Positions 9,172-17,782 are shown, numbered from the stretch's first letter. The stretch: 64,000 bases of DNA from Pseudemcibacter aquimaris (GCF_028869115.1 NZ_CP079800.1:1550001-1614000), one strand, 5' to 3'. The notes: generated by a model not told the origin, from the letters alone. Program-made: numbers and translations.

Positions 9172-9984
9172 TTAGTGTGATAAGTATACAGAGTGCTTCT
9201 GGTTGCTCAGCAGCTTCTTAGTAACACCTCCGAAAATGATTTCACGAAGTCTTCTATGACCCCATGCACCCGACACGATCAAATCCACATCAAGTTTATT
9301 TGCTGTTTCAAGAATGCGGTCAGCGATTGCCATGCTGTCGTCTTCTGTTAATGCTTCTGCGTTGACGCCATGACGCGCCAGCTTCACGCAGATGTCAGCT
9401 TCAGGAATATGATCTTTATCATCTTCTGAAATTGTAAGAACAGTGACTTTATCCGCCTCTTTAAGAATAGGCAGCGCATTGTGAACGGCAGTAGCACATT
9501 GTTTACCGTTATCCCATGCAACAAGTACATTTTTATAATCCGCATTTGCACCTTTTGTCGGAATAACAATAACCGGTAAGCCGTTGCCGATAATGAAATC
9601 ATGCATGACACCAAGAATGTCATCAATGTCATCACCTTTTTGGCTTAAAATGGTAAGGTCGGCTGAGCGTGCGTGCAGGTTTAATTGTGTTAGCAGGTCA
9701 CTTTGTTGTTGATACCAATCATATCTTACGCCGGCTGATTGTAATTTTTTCTCATACTTAGCACGGTACTCTGCGGCTTCTTCTTCTTGTTCGCGTGTAA
9801 AGCGATCAAAGGCTTCACCGCTGTATGCTTCGATAGGAACGGATTTAACCATTTCACCCATTGGAAGCAGAATATGAAGCGCCGTGACATGGGCGTCATA
9901 TTTATTCGCGAGTTCAATAGCAAGATCGAGGCGCTCATCCGCGCCACCGGCATGCCCGATTGGAACAAGTATTGTTTTTAACAT
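9172..9984 (-). CDS. Tandem-domain universal stress protein (UspA family)
   Basis: A 270-residue protein made of two UspA folds. The first starts MLKTILVPIGHAGG and the second near ADYKNVLVAWDNGKQC. The C-terminal domain carries the ATP-binding type motif DLIVSGAWGHRRLREIIFGGVTK, with G-x2-G-x9-G spacing loosely conserved. Such tandem proteins support survival in stress, low oxygen or stationary phase. A clear ribosome site AGGAGAG precedes the ATG. An FNR/FixK-type dyad with a well-placed -10 lies upstream. A close paralogue lies at 24686-25501 with the same kind of promoter. The exact ligand and role are unknown. Confidence 0.9.
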   Translation of the reverse strand: MLKTILVPIGHAGGADERLDLAIELANKYDAHVTALHILLPMGEMVKSVPIEAYSGEAFDRFTREQEEEAAEYRAKYEKKLQSAGVRYDWYQQQSDLLTQLNLHARSADLTILSQKGDDIDDILGVMHDFIIGNGLPVIVIPTKGANADYKNVLVAWDNGKQCATAVHNALPILKEADKVTVLTISEDDKDHIPEADICVKLARHGVNAEALTEDDSMAIADRILETANKLDVDLIVSGAWGHRRLREIIFGGVTKKLLSNQKHSVYLSH

Positions 9985-10013
9985 TTTTATCTCTCCTGAA
10001 TTGTTGTGAATAC

Positions 10014-10055
10014 ATTCTATAATTATTTTTGTTAAACATATTTGACGCAGGTCAA
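10014..10055 (-). promoter_or_regulatory. FNR/FixK-type box and -10 of the universal stress gene
   Basis: TTGAC-GCAG-GTCAA (10042-10055) is a perfect 5-4-5 dyad close to the FNR/FixK consensus TTGAT-N4-ATCAA. On the minus strand TAGAAT lies at 10019-10014. The two centres are 32 bases apart, which is the spacing of an activator at -41.5. The gene start is about 30 bases further on. Regulation by an oxygen-responsive CRP/FNR protein is inferred. Confidence 0.65.
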
Positions 10056-10134
10056 AATTCGTTCAAAAAGATTATTTTCTTGTATGCCATTTGGCAAAAG
10101 GATAAGTTTCTGCGGCAAACAAGGATAATACCAT

Positions 10135-11412
10135 ATGAATGAAATTACGCTCGATAACGTTTATCAGGATATTGAAAAATCTGAAAATAGCTTGATACGT
10201 CTTTGTCAGGATTTGATCAGGTTTCCAACCGTTAATCCACCGGGAAATGATTATCAGGCGATTGTGGAATATATCGGTAACCGTTTGAAAGGAAGCGGTT
10301 TTTCCGTTGAATATATCCGTGCATATGGTGCGCCGGGGGATTGTCCGGACTATCCAAGGTTTAATGTTGTCGCAAGGTATGAGACAGGCAAAAAAGGCCC
10401 TTGCGTTCATTTTAATAGCCATATTGATGTTGTTGAAACAGGTGACGGCTGGACAAAAGATCCGTTCGCAGCAGAACTTATTGATGGTAAAGTTTATGGC
10501 CGTGGGGCCTGTGATATGAAGGGCGGACTTGCGGCATCCATCATCGCGGCTGAGGCCTTAATCAACAGTGGTATTGAATTAAAAGGCGCCATCGAAATTT
10601 CCGGAACAGCCGATGAAGAATCGGGTGGGCTTGGTGGTGTGGCCTTCCTCGCTGAAAAAGGATATTTCGCGAAAGACCGTGTTGATCATGTTATTATTCC
10701 GGAACCACTGAATGTCGACCGAGTTTGTCTTGGCCATCGTGGTGTTTGGTGGGCAGAGATCGAAACCCATGGTCGCATTGCCCATGGATCAATGCCTTTC
10801 CTTGGTGATTGTGCAATTCGACACATGGGTGCGGTTGTTGCTGAATTTGAAGATAAGCTATACCCCGCAATGGCGGCACGCCATACCGCGATGCCAGTTG
10901 TGCCGGAAGGCGCGAAACAATCGACGCTCAATATCAATAGTATTCATGGCGGCCAGGAAGAGGGGGCAGAGGGACTACCATCACCATGTGTTCCAGATAG
11001 TTGCCGTATGATTATCGATAGACGATTTCTTGTTGAGGAAGACTTGGGGCAAGTTAAGGGCGAGGTTACAGATATTCTAGATAACCTTGAAACATCGCGT
11101 GAAGGTTTCAAATATGAAATTCGTGATATGTTAGAAGTTATTCCAAGTATGACTGATATTGATGCACCAGTGGTGCAGGCAACGGCAAAAGCGATTGAAG
11201 ATGTTTTGGGTAAAAAAGCGGATTTTGTATGTTCGCCCGGCACATATGATCAAAAGCACATTGACCGAATTGGCAATCTTAAAGACTGCATTGCTTATGG
11301 CCCGGGAATACTTGAATTAGCCCATCAACCTGATGAATATGTTGAGGTCGCAGACATGGTGAATTCTGCAAAAGTTATGGCCAAAGCGGCATATGATTTA
11401 TTGAATAAATAA
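10135..11412 (+). CDS. M20-family metallopeptidase/deacylase (ArgE/DapE type)
   Basis: A 425-residue M20 hydrolase. Metal-site motifs are FNSHIDVV (His96, Asp98), GRGACDMKGG (Asp127) and TADEESGG (catalytic Glu161 and ligand Glu162), with a late conserved His in LELAHQPDEY. The family removes acyl groups from amino acids (acetylornithine, succinyl-diaminopimelate, carbamoyl and formyl amino acids) or cleaves dipeptides. No arginine or lysine biosynthetic gene is adjacent, while a peptide/opine-type ABC importer operon lies about 1 kb downstream, so a catabolic deacylase is plausible. The substrate cannot be read from sequence. Confidence 0.85.
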   Translation: MNEITLDNVYQDIEKSENSLIRLCQDLIRFPTVNPPGNDYQAIVEYIGNRLKGSGFSVEYIRAYGAPGDCPDYPRFNVVARYETGKKGPCVHFNSHIDVVETGDGWTKDPFAAELIDGKVYGRGACDMKGGLAASIIAAEALINSGIELKGAIEISGTADEESGGLGGVAFLAEKGYFAKDRVDHVIIPEPLNVDRVCLGHRGVWWAEIETHGRIAHGSMPFLGDCAIRHMGAVVAEFEDKLYPAMAARHTAMPVVPEGAKQSTLNINSIHGGQEEGAEGLPSPCVPDSCRMIIDRRFLVEEDLGQVKGEVTDILDNLETSREGFKYEIRDMLEVIPSMTDIDAPVVQATAKAIEDVLGKKADFVCSPGTYDQKHIDRIGNLKDCIAYGPGILELAHQPDEYVEVADMVNSAKVMAKAAYDLLNK

Positions 11413-11452
11413 CCCCCAAAAAAGACTACGGAAATTAATTGAAAAAATATGG

Positions 11453-11467
11453 TTAATTTTTAGTTAA
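11453..11467. promoter_or_regulatory. CtrA-type binding site
   Basis: TTAA-TTTTTAG-TTAA is an exact match to the CtrA consensus TTAA-N7-TTAA, 70 bases before the start of the small ORF at 11537. In alphaproteobacteria CtrA controls cell-cycle, motility and surface genes. A 15-base AT-rich motif can arise by chance in this genome, so confidence is moderate. Confidence 0.5.
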
Positions 11468-11536
11468 TTTGCTTGAGTTTTACTAAAATTGTAATTATAT
11501 TTAGCAAACTCTAATTTAACCTGTGGGGACATTCTT

Positions 11537-11683
11537 ATGTATTTAGGAGCCATAAACACAATTTGTTGCCTTATGATGCTGGCAATAATGCTTCTTGTCG
11601 TGGAGCAGGCCGGCAATACATCGTCTTCGCAACAGCAATCGGCTTCATACAAAATTGAACGAATGAAAAATTTGTTCAAATAG
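11537..11683 (+). CDS. Possible small single-pass membrane protein, 48 aa
   Basis: ATG to TAG gives 48 residues. A hydrophobic stretch MLAIMLLVVE with preceding ICCLM could cross the membrane. The tail is Gln/Ser-rich (SSSQQQS), then basic (KIERMKNLFK). A GGGG ribosome-site candidate lies about 9 bases before the ATG, and a perfect CtrA-type site lies 70 bases upstream. No family is recognised. The overlapping minus-strand reading frame looks random. Evidence is suggestive only. Confidence 0.4.
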   Translation: MYLGAINTICCLMMLAIMLLVVEQAGNTSSSQQQSASYKIERMKNLFK

Positions 11684-11746
11684 TTCATTAAATCAGACTT
11701 GAACCAAAAAAAACTTGGGGGATTGGGCTAGTTTTGGCCTTAAAAT

Positions 11747-11775
11747 AAAAAAAGGCAGGACCCGCGGATCCTGCC
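11747..11775 (-). terminator. Strong minus-strand Rho-independent terminator
   Basis: GGCAGGA (11754-11760) pairs with TCCTGCC (11769-11775) around an 8-base loop. On the minus strand the stem is followed by seven T residues (11753-11747). There is no recognised minus-strand protein gene upstream of it, which is why a small RNA is proposed. Confidence 0.75.
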
Positions 11776-11880
11776 CCCCAAATGCGTTCAACCCTAATTG
11801 GGGGAAGGATTGAACGCTTTGTTGCCCGAGGTAAAAAAATCTTTTGCGTTAATATTTGCTCTGTTTTTCTACCATGACTG
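11747..11880 (-). ncRNA. Candidate small RNA, two hairpins plus terminator
   Basis: On the minus strand, downstream of a sigma70-like promoter (TTGACG at 11911-11906, TACAAT at 11890-11885), the sequence folds into a hairpin (11817-11784, stem GCGTTCAA/TTGAACGC extended by GG/CC). A classical terminator hairpin follows (11775-11754), with seven U residues. No convincing protein frame with a start and ribosome site fits. The transcript would be about 130 nt. It is divergent from an XRE regulator gene. Start point and existence are predictions; the terminator itself is strong. Confidence 0.45.
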
Positions 11881-11882
11881 CT

Positions 11883-11933
11883 ATATTGTACATATTTTGT
11901 TCCAACGTCAAGCAAAAAGTACACATTTAGTAC
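11883..11933. promoter_or_regulatory. GTAC-repeat operator/promoter region between candidate sRNA and XRE gene
   Basis: Three GTAC-core elements occur here: TGTACA (11887-11892), GTACA (11919-11923) and GTACGT (11930-11935). The last two form GTAC-N7-GTAC with symmetric half-sites. They overlap the predicted minus-strand -10 and sit just before the XRE coding region. Repeated half-sites next to an HTH regulator gene suggest its own operator. The assignment is inferred. Confidence 0.45.
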
Positions 11934-11968
11934 GTGAATTTATGTCTTTTATTGTCCATTATAAGTAT

Positions 11969-12322
11969 ATGTCTGATTTAAAGCGTTTATGGATATCTCG
12001 GCGTATTGCCGAACTGGGTAAAAAGAAGAAAGACCTTGCTGAGGCTCTTGGCCTTCCGCACACCAGAATATCAGACATCATTAACGGAAATAGATCCCTT
12101 AAAATTACTGAAATTGGTAATTTTGCCGAGTTCATGCAAATGAGCTATACGGAAGTACTAAGCCGTTTTTCAAAAAAAGAACCAAATTATGACATTTCAT
12201 ATGATTCATTAATTCCTGATGAAAAAGATTTGATAGAATCATATCGTGGCTTATCCGAATCTGGAAAACAAAAATTCCAGCAAATGTTCGACGACGCCAA
12301 AGACGACGAAGAAAAGTCTTAA
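11969..12322 (+). CDS. XRE-family helix-turn-helix regulator
   Basis: A 117-residue protein starting MSDLKRLWISRRIAE. An XRE/Cro-type HTH covers about residues 5-60, with KKDLAEALGLPHTRISDIINGN as the recognition region (quoted in part). A charged C-terminal tail follows, with no S24 peptidase domain, so it is not a LexA-type cleavable repressor. I prefer ATG 11969; an in-frame ATG at 11942 is possible and neither has a strong ribosome site. A longer reading from TTG 11798 would run through the structured RNA region and is unlikely. It probably regulates its own divergent promoter region. Confidence 0.8.
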   Translation: MSDLKRLWISRRIAELGKKKKDLAEALGLPHTRISDIINGNRSLKITEIGNFAEFMQMSYTEVLSRFSKKEPNYDISYDSLIPDEKDLIESYRGLSESGKQKFQQMFDDAKDDEEKS

Positions 12323-12399
12323 AGCATACATTTTAATCTTTAAAATCGATTACTTAGCCGCTACTGTTATGATCACAAATAGCAGGGATAGCGAGATAT

Positions 12400-12876
12400 A
12401 TGGTTCAATTAAAAACGAATATTACAAGACGGGGATTTGGTTCATCCTTGCTCGCTGCAATGTTCGTATTTCAAGTCCCAATATTTGCCCATTCAACACC
12501 AATCAGACAATCTAAAGCAGACGGTTTATTGCATCTCGATCAGAATGGAGTACTTCATATTTATTCTGGAGGTGGTCAATCTGGACCGTATTGTGATGAA
12601 GATAGTGTATCACCCGTTTTAAGAACGCTTAAAATTAATCGCTATCGAATTCAAAATGGAAATAATCCTGATCATTTGCCGGGAATATTGGCGCAGCATA
12701 AGAATCACTTAAGTTTTACCAATGAAAAAACTAATCTTTATGCAGCGCAAATTTTAAAATCCATCATAGGTACAAATAAAAATTATATTGAGGATGGCAT
12801 ATCAGCAGAAACAAGAAAGTTAGTAGATAGGTTAAATGGTAACGGTATCATTGTTGCAGTGAAAGAGCGTGTTTGA
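12400..12876 (+). CDS. Hypothetical exported protein with Tat-like signal
   Basis: 158 residues starting MVQLKTNITRRGFGSSLLAA. The twin-arginine motif TRRGFG followed by a hydrophobic segment ending PIFAHS suggests export by the Tat pathway. The mature part contains IYSGGGQSGPYCDEDSVSP and no family I recognise; it has a single Cys and no transmembrane helix. Its stop overlaps the start of the ABC substrate-binding protein by 4 bases, so it is translationally coupled to the importer. It may be a periplasmic partner of that system. Function is unknown. Confidence 0.7.
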   Translation: MVQLKTNITRRGFGSSLLAAMFVFQVPIFAHSTPIRQSKADGLLHLDQNGVLHIYSGGGQSGPYCDEDSVSPVLRTLKINRYRIQNGNNPDHLPGILAQHKNHLSFTNEKTNLYAAQILKSIIGTNKNYIEDGISAETRKLVDRLNGNGIIVAVKERV

Positions 12877-14354
12877 TGATGAGATATGCTTTTACTTTTA
12901 TCATATATTTGTGTCTTTTGTTTTCTGTAAGTGCAAAGCCCATTTTAAATGCTGGTTTGCAACTTGAACCACCAAACCTTGATCCCACGTCTGGTGCAGC
13001 CGCGGCGATTGATGAAGTTGTATACGGTAATATATTCGAAGGGCTCGTACGTATTGATCAAAATGGTGATGTAGTTCCTGGCCTTGCCACCAGTTGGAAT
13101 GTTTCACGGGATGGTCGGTCTTATTTATTTACCCTTGCAAAAGGTGTGATGTTCCATGATGGCACCACGTTTGATGCAGAAGATGTCAGATTTTCGTTTA
13201 ATCGTGGGCGCGCGGAAAACTCCACCAATGCAAAAAAATATATCTTTGAACCAATTGCCAACATTGACGTATTTGATGCGAATACAGTGATGATTACTTT
13301 AAAACGTCCAAAGCCGGATTTTCTTTTTAATATCGGGCTTGGTGATGCGGTAATTGTTGCCGAAGAAAGTGTTTCCGGGAATGCATATAACCCCATTGGG
13401 ACTGGTCCCTTTAAATTTGATAAATGGGTTAGGGGGGATAGAATTACCCTAACGAGAAATGATGAATATTGGGGGATTGCAGCCAAACTTGAACAGGTGA
13501 CGTTTAAAATTATTACAGATCCGCTTTCTGCATATACTGCGATGATGGCGGGTGACATTGATACTTTTCCCAATTATCCTGCACCGGAAAACCTGTTTTT
13601 ATTTAATGACGATCCTGATTATGAAGTTGTGGTAGGATTAACCGCTGGTGAAACCATTTTAAGCACCAATAATAAGAAAACGCCATTTGATAACATATTG
13701 GTACGCCGCGCCATGGCCCATGCCATTAACCGTAAAGAATTAATTGATGGTGCAATGTTTGGGAATGCGGAACCAATAGGTAGCCATTTTGCACCGACGC
13801 ATCCTGATTACATTGATCTGACGGGGTTATATCCCCATGATCTTGAAAAAGCACGATCATTGATGTCTGAGGCAGGGTTTGCAGATGGGTTTGAAGCAAG
13901 CCTTAAATTACCGCCGCCAATATACGCAAGGCGAACGGGTGAATTAATCGCACACCAATTATCAAAAATCGGTATACGGTTACAAATTGAAAATATGGAA
14001 TGGGCGCAATGGATTGATCAGGTTCTGCGTCATAAAAATTATGACCTGACCATCGTGTCGCACGTCGAACCAATGGATATCAACATTTACGCCAATCCAA
14101 ATTATTATTTTGGTTATGACGACGAAGATTTCCAATTTTTAATGGGATTAATTGATCGCAGCGAAGACCCCACAGAAATCAGCAATTTTTATAAAATCGC
14201 ACAACATAAAATCGCCGAAGATGCGGTAAATGGCTATCTTTATCAAATGGGGAAATATGGCGTTTGGAAAAAGGGATTAAAAGGAATGTGGCGGGATTAT
14301 CCAATCCGTTCCAATGATTTCCGTGATGTTTACTTCGAAGGGGATACCGAATGA
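12873..14354 (+). CDS. ABC transporter substrate-binding protein, family 5 (DppA/OppA type)
   Basis: 493 residues with a Sec signal (MMMRYAFTFIIYLCLLFSVSAKP). The mature protein shows SBP_bac_5 landmarks: LNAGLQLEPPNLDP at the start, VYGNIFEGLVRID, GLATSWNVSRDG, YLFTLAKGVMFHDG, and GTGPFKFDKWVRGD. The family binds di- or oligopeptides, opines, nickel or glycosides in the periplasm. It is followed by two permeases and a fused ATPase in the same operon, each overlapping its neighbour. The ligand cannot be deduced, but downstream ALDH, SDR and P1 peptidase genes suggest an amide or peptide-like compound that is catabolised. Confidence 0.92.
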   Translation: MMMRYAFTFIIYLCLLFSVSAKPILNAGLQLEPPNLDPTSGAAAAIDEVVYGNIFEGLVRIDQNGDVVPGLATSWNVSRDGRSYLFTLAKGVMFHDGTTFDAEDVRFSFNRGRAENSTNAKKYIFEPIANIDVFDANTVMITLKRPKPDFLFNIGLGDAVIVAEESVSGNAYNPIGTGPFKFDKWVRGDRITLTRNDEYWGIAAKLEQVTFKIITDPLSAYTAMMAGDIDTFPNYPAPENLFLFNDDPDYEVVVGLTAGETILSTNNKKTPFDNILVRRAMAHAINRKELIDGAMFGNAEPIGSHFAPTHPDYIDLTGLYPHDLEKARSLMSEAGFADGFEASLKLPPPIYARRTGELIAHQLSKIGIRLQIENMEWAQWIDQVLRHKNYDLTIVSHVEPMDINIYANPNYYFGYDDEDFQFLMGLIDRSEDPTEISNFYKIAQHKIAEDAVNGYLYQMGKYGVWKKGLKGMWRDYPIRSNDFRDVYFEGDTE

Positions 14355-15304
14355 CACAGTATTTCCTGAAACGATTTTTATCCCTTTCTATCACGTTATT
14401 TGTGGCAACCATTATCATTTTCCTTATGATCGAAGTGGTGCCGGGTGATCCGGCCGCCTTTATGATGGGGCTTTCCACCAATACGGATGCGGCCGATGCG
14501 TTGCGCGCGGAACTTGGTCTTAATATGGGGGCGTGGGATCGTTATTGGGGATGGCTTGGTGGCATGATGTCCGGTGATTTCGGTACCAGTTACACATACC
14601 GGGTACCTGTATCAGAATTAATCACGGAACGATTGATGGTTTCATTACCATTGACGCTTTATGCGTTAACATTATCAACCATTATCGCCATTCCAATTGG
14701 TGTGATTAGCGCGTCAAATCACGGTAAACCGCTTGATACCGCGTTAATGGGAACAGCGCAATTTGGTGTTGCTGTACCGAACTTTTGGTTTGCAATTCTA
14801 TTGGTTCTTTTATTTTCAACCGTGCTTAACTGGTTTTCCGCAGGTGGTTTTCCAGGATGGGATGCTGGTTTTTTAACGGCAATGGGGGCGTTAACATTAC
14901 CCGCCATTTCGCTTGCGTTACCGCAGGCGGCAATTTTATCACGTGTTATGCGGTCATCGGTTCTTGAAGTCATGAACGAAGATTATATAAGAACTGCACG
15001 GGCAAAGGGGTTAAGCAAAAAACAGGCATTAATGCGCCACGGGTTAAGAAATGCGATGATCCCAGTGCTAACCATATTGGGGCTTCAGTTTTCATTTTTA
15101 CTGGCGGGCGGGATTATCATTGAAAGCATTTTTTCATTACCAGGGTTAGGAAGACTAGTATTTCAGGCAATTTCCCAGCGTGATTTGATTGTGGTTAAAT
15201 CAATTGTAACACTGCTTGTATTCGCGGTTGTGATGATAACGTTTCTTGTTGATGTTGCATATGCGTGGGTTGATCCGCGTCTTCGGGATGGGGGACGCAG
15301 ATAA
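14351..15304 (+). CDS. ABC transporter permease (DppB type)
   Basis: 317 residues with about six hydrophobic segments. The N-terminal FLKRFLSLSITLFVATIIIF and VVPGDPAAFMMG are typical of DppB/OppB. The EAA-loop region DYIRTARAKGLSKKQALMRH contacts the ATPase. It overlaps the binding-protein stop by 4 bases, and its own stop overlaps the next permease start. It forms the inner-membrane channel with the following gene product. Confidence 0.93.
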   Translation: MTQYFLKRFLSLSITLFVATIIIFLMIEVVPGDPAAFMMGLSTNTDAADALRAELGLNMGAWDRYWGWLGGMMSGDFGTSYTYRVPVSELITERLMVSLPLTLYALTLSTIIAIPIGVISASNHGKPLDTALMGTAQFGVAVPNFWFAILLVLLFSTVLNWFSAGGFPGWDAGFLTAMGALTLPAISLALPQAAILSRVMRSSVLEVMNEDYIRTARAKGLSKKQALMRHGLRNAMIPVLTILGLQFSFLLAGGIIIESIFSLPGLGRLVFQAISQRDLIVVKSIVTLLVFAVVMITFLVDVAYAWVDPRLRDGGRR

Positions 15305-16179
15305 TGTTGGATAAATTCAAATCATTCCCACTTAATTTCCGCTTTGGTTTTGCGGTTACTGCATTTTTTACTTTTCTTGCGGTTCTTTCATTCATCTGGA
15401 CGCCATTTGATGTAACAGCTATTGATATTGAAAATAGATTTGCCGCGCCAGGATTTCCATATATCCTTGGGACTGATCATTTTGGGCGCGATATTTTTTC
15501 AATGATCATGGTTGGTGCAAGAAACGCCATTGCCGTGTCCATTGTAGCCGTTGGTATCGGCATGTTAATCGGTGTGCCGCTTGGGTTATGGGCGGCTGCG
15601 ACACGTGCACAACAGGGCGGCATTATGGATGAGGTGCTGATGCGTGGTAATGATCTGATTTTCGCATTTCCATCACTTTTAATGGCAATCATGATTACGG
15701 CCGTTTTTGGCCCCGGCGCCATCAATGCGATCATTGCCATTGGTATTTTTAATATTCCGGTGTTTGCCCGCATGGCCCGTGGTGGTGCGCTTGGATTATG
15801 GGGGAAGGAATATATCATGGCGGCACGTGTTGCGGGGAAAAATGCCGCACGAATATCATATGAACATATATTACCGAATATCGCCAATATCCTGATTGTG
15901 CAGGCAACCATTCAATTTTCAATTGCCATAATTGCAGAGGCAAGCCTGTCATATGTGGGCCTTGGTACCCAGCCACCGAACCCGAGCCTTGGACGGATGT
16001 TAAACGAGGCACAAACAATGATTTTCTTTGCGCCTTGGCTGGCGTTAGTGCCGGGCTTGGTGATTATTGCCATGGTAATGGGCTTAAACATAATGGGTGA
16101 TGGACTGCGCGATATTCTGGACCCAAAAATGCGTGAACGCGCAAAACAGGAAAGAAAGGATGATGATGTCGCTGCTTGA
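15304..16179 (+). CDS. ABC transporter permease (DppC type)
   Basis: 291 residues. A single N-terminal hydrophobic segment precedes a loop with LGTDHFGRDIFSMIMVGAR, the DppC/OppC signature, then five membrane segments and the EAA-like motif KEYIMAARVAGKNAARISYEH. It is the second half of the heterodimeric permease. The start follows the upstream stop directly (one-base overlap), and its end overlaps the ATPase gene by 14 bases, showing tight operon packing. Confidence 0.93.
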   Translation: MLDKFKSFPLNFRFGFAVTAFFTFLAVLSFIWTPFDVTAIDIENRFAAPGFPYILGTDHFGRDIFSMIMVGARNAIAVSIVAVGIGMLIGVPLGLWAAATRAQQGGIMDEVLMRGNDLIFAFPSLLMAIMITAVFGPGAINAIIAIGIFNIPVFARMARGGALGLWGKEYIMAARVAGKNAARISYEHILPNIANILIVQATIQFSIAIIAEASLSYVGLGTQPPNPSLGRMLNEAQTMIFFAPWLALVPGLVIIAMVMGLNIMGDGLRDILDPKMRERAKQERKDDDVAA

Positions 16180-17782
16180 TATTAAAAACCTTTCTTTATC
16201 CATCCGTGGCGAGGAAATTTTAAAAGACGTAAGTCTGCGTGTTAATATGGGGCAGATTGTTGCCGTCGTTGGTGAAAGTGGTTCCGGCAAATCCATGACA
16301 TCAAATGCCGTGATGCAATTGTTACCGTCAGGGACAACATTTAGCGGCGAAATTAATCTTCATGGTGATGACCTGCTTTTGAAGTCAGAAGCGCAAATGT
16401 GTGATTACCGCTCCAATCATATCGGCATGGTGTTTCAAGAACCAATGACGGCGTTAAACCCGCTTGAAACCATTGGTGCACAGGTCATCGAAGCAATCAA
16501 AATGGTTGAACCGGGATTAAGCAAAAAGAAATATGAAGAAAAGGCGGAAATCGCCTTGCACCGCGTTGGTCTTGAAAATGCGCGGTTTCCATTAAATACA
16601 TATCCGCATAAATTATCCGGCGGTCAAAGACAGCGTGTGGTGATTGCCATTGCAATATCGCAAACGCCGGATTTATTGATCGCCGATGAACCGACAACCG
16701 CACTTGACGTCACGACGCAAGCAAAAATCATGGATTTGCTTAAGAAACTGGTGCGCCAGGACGACATGGGCATGTTGCTTATCAGCCATGACCTTGGTGT
16801 CGTGGCGGATGTGGCCGATCATATCGTGATTATGAAAGATGGCCATGTGATCGAGCAAGGCAGCACCGATACATTTTTTGAAAATATGCGTCATGATTAT
16901 TCAAAGGCATTATTCAAAGCATCCCTTCATGAAAAAGAAGAAAAATTTGTTGCTGATTTTCAGGAAAATATTCTGGAGATTAAAAACTTACGCAAAGATT
17001 ATCAATTATCCGGAAACGAAACACTGCGAGCGGTCAATGATGTTAGCTTTACCATTAAGCGCGGTGAAAATGTGGGCCTTGTCGGGGAAAGCGGATGTGG
17101 TAAATCAACGTTAAGCCGCTGTATACTTGGGGTGGATCAATTTGATAAGGGCGAGATTATCATAAACGGCGAAAAGTTCACCGGACAGCGCGATCTGCGC
17201 CGCAATATCAATGTGGTGTTCCAAGACCCATACGGTAGTTTTAATGCACGCCATACCGTCAGACGTGTGATTGCAGAACCATTTTATCTGCTTGACGAAC
17301 AACCAAGTTCGGAAGATCAAGAGTTAAAAATAGCCGAGATGCTGCATCATGTGGGGCTTAAACCATCGGACATGGATAAATATCCACATGAATTTTCCGG
17401 TGGTCAACGACAACGGATCGCGATCGCGCGGGCGCTGATTACCGAACCGTCCCTTATTCTATTGGATGAGGCAACATCGGCGCTTGATGTTCTTATTCGG
17501 GATCAGATATTGAAACTACTTGAAAAATTATCGGAAATGCTTGGAATATCGTATTTGTTTATTTCACATGACCTAGGGACAGTGAAAAATATAACCGACC
17601 GTGTGTTAGTGATGAAAGACGGGCAAATTGTGGAAGAGGGGTTCACAAGCGATATTTATGAAAATCCTGAACATCCATATACAAAATCATTGCTTGAAGC
17701 AGCGCCGGATATTACAAAAGTGATCACTAAAATACCGCCTAACACGGGCAATAAGGACAAACAACATGAATTTTTCATTTGA
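16166..17782 (+). CDS. Fused duplicated ABC ATPase (DppD-DppF type)
   Basis: 538 residues holding two complete ATPase domains. The first has Walker A GESGSGKS, signature LSGGQRQRVVIAIA and Walker B LLIADEPTTALD. The second (from about residue 265) has GESGCGKS, FSGGQRQRIAIARAL and LILLDEATSALD. Tandem fusion of the two oligopeptide ATPases, as in YejF, is common in proteobacteria. I chose ATG 16166 (MSLLDIKNL) because the ribosome site AAGGA lies five bases upstream; two more in-frame ATGs directly precede it. It powers the importer encoded upstream, and its end overlaps the aldehyde dehydrogenase gene by 17 bases. Confidence 0.93.
   Translation: MSLLDIKNLSLSIRGEEILKDVSLRVNMGQIVAVVGESGSGKSMTSNAVMQLLPSGTTFSGEINLHGDDLLLKSEAQMCDYRSNHIGMVFQEPMTALNPLETIGAQVIEAIKMVEPGLSKKKYEEKAEIALHRVGLENARFPLNTYPHKLSGGQRQRVVIAIAISQTPDLLIADEPTTALDVTTQAKIMDLLKKLVRQDDMGMLLISHDLGVVADVADHIVIMKDGHVIEQGSTDTFFENMRHDYSKALFKASLHEKEEKFVADFQENILEIKNLRKDYQLSGNETLRAVNDVSFTIKRGENVGLVGESGCGKSTLSRCILGVDQFDKGEIIINGEKFTGQRDLRRNINVVFQDPYGSFNARHTVRRVIAEPFYLLDEQPSSEDQELKIAEMLHHVGLKPSDMDKYPHEFSGGQRQRIAIARALITEPSLILLDEATSALDVLIRDQILKLLEKLSEMLGISYLFISHDLGTVKNITDRVLVMKDGQIVEEGFTSDIYENPEHPYTKSLLEAAPDITKVITKIPPNTGNKDKQHEFFI

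Noticed and set aside
11688-11924. Minus-strand reading frame of 78 codons before the strong terminator
   Set aside because: It has no ribosome site, a low-complexity and implausible protein sequence, and it runs through both hairpins; a structured RNA explains the region better.
11798-11968. Upstream TTG-started extension of the XRE regulator
   Set aside because: The added residues match no HTH family, and the segment contains the predicted promoter, operators and hairpin.
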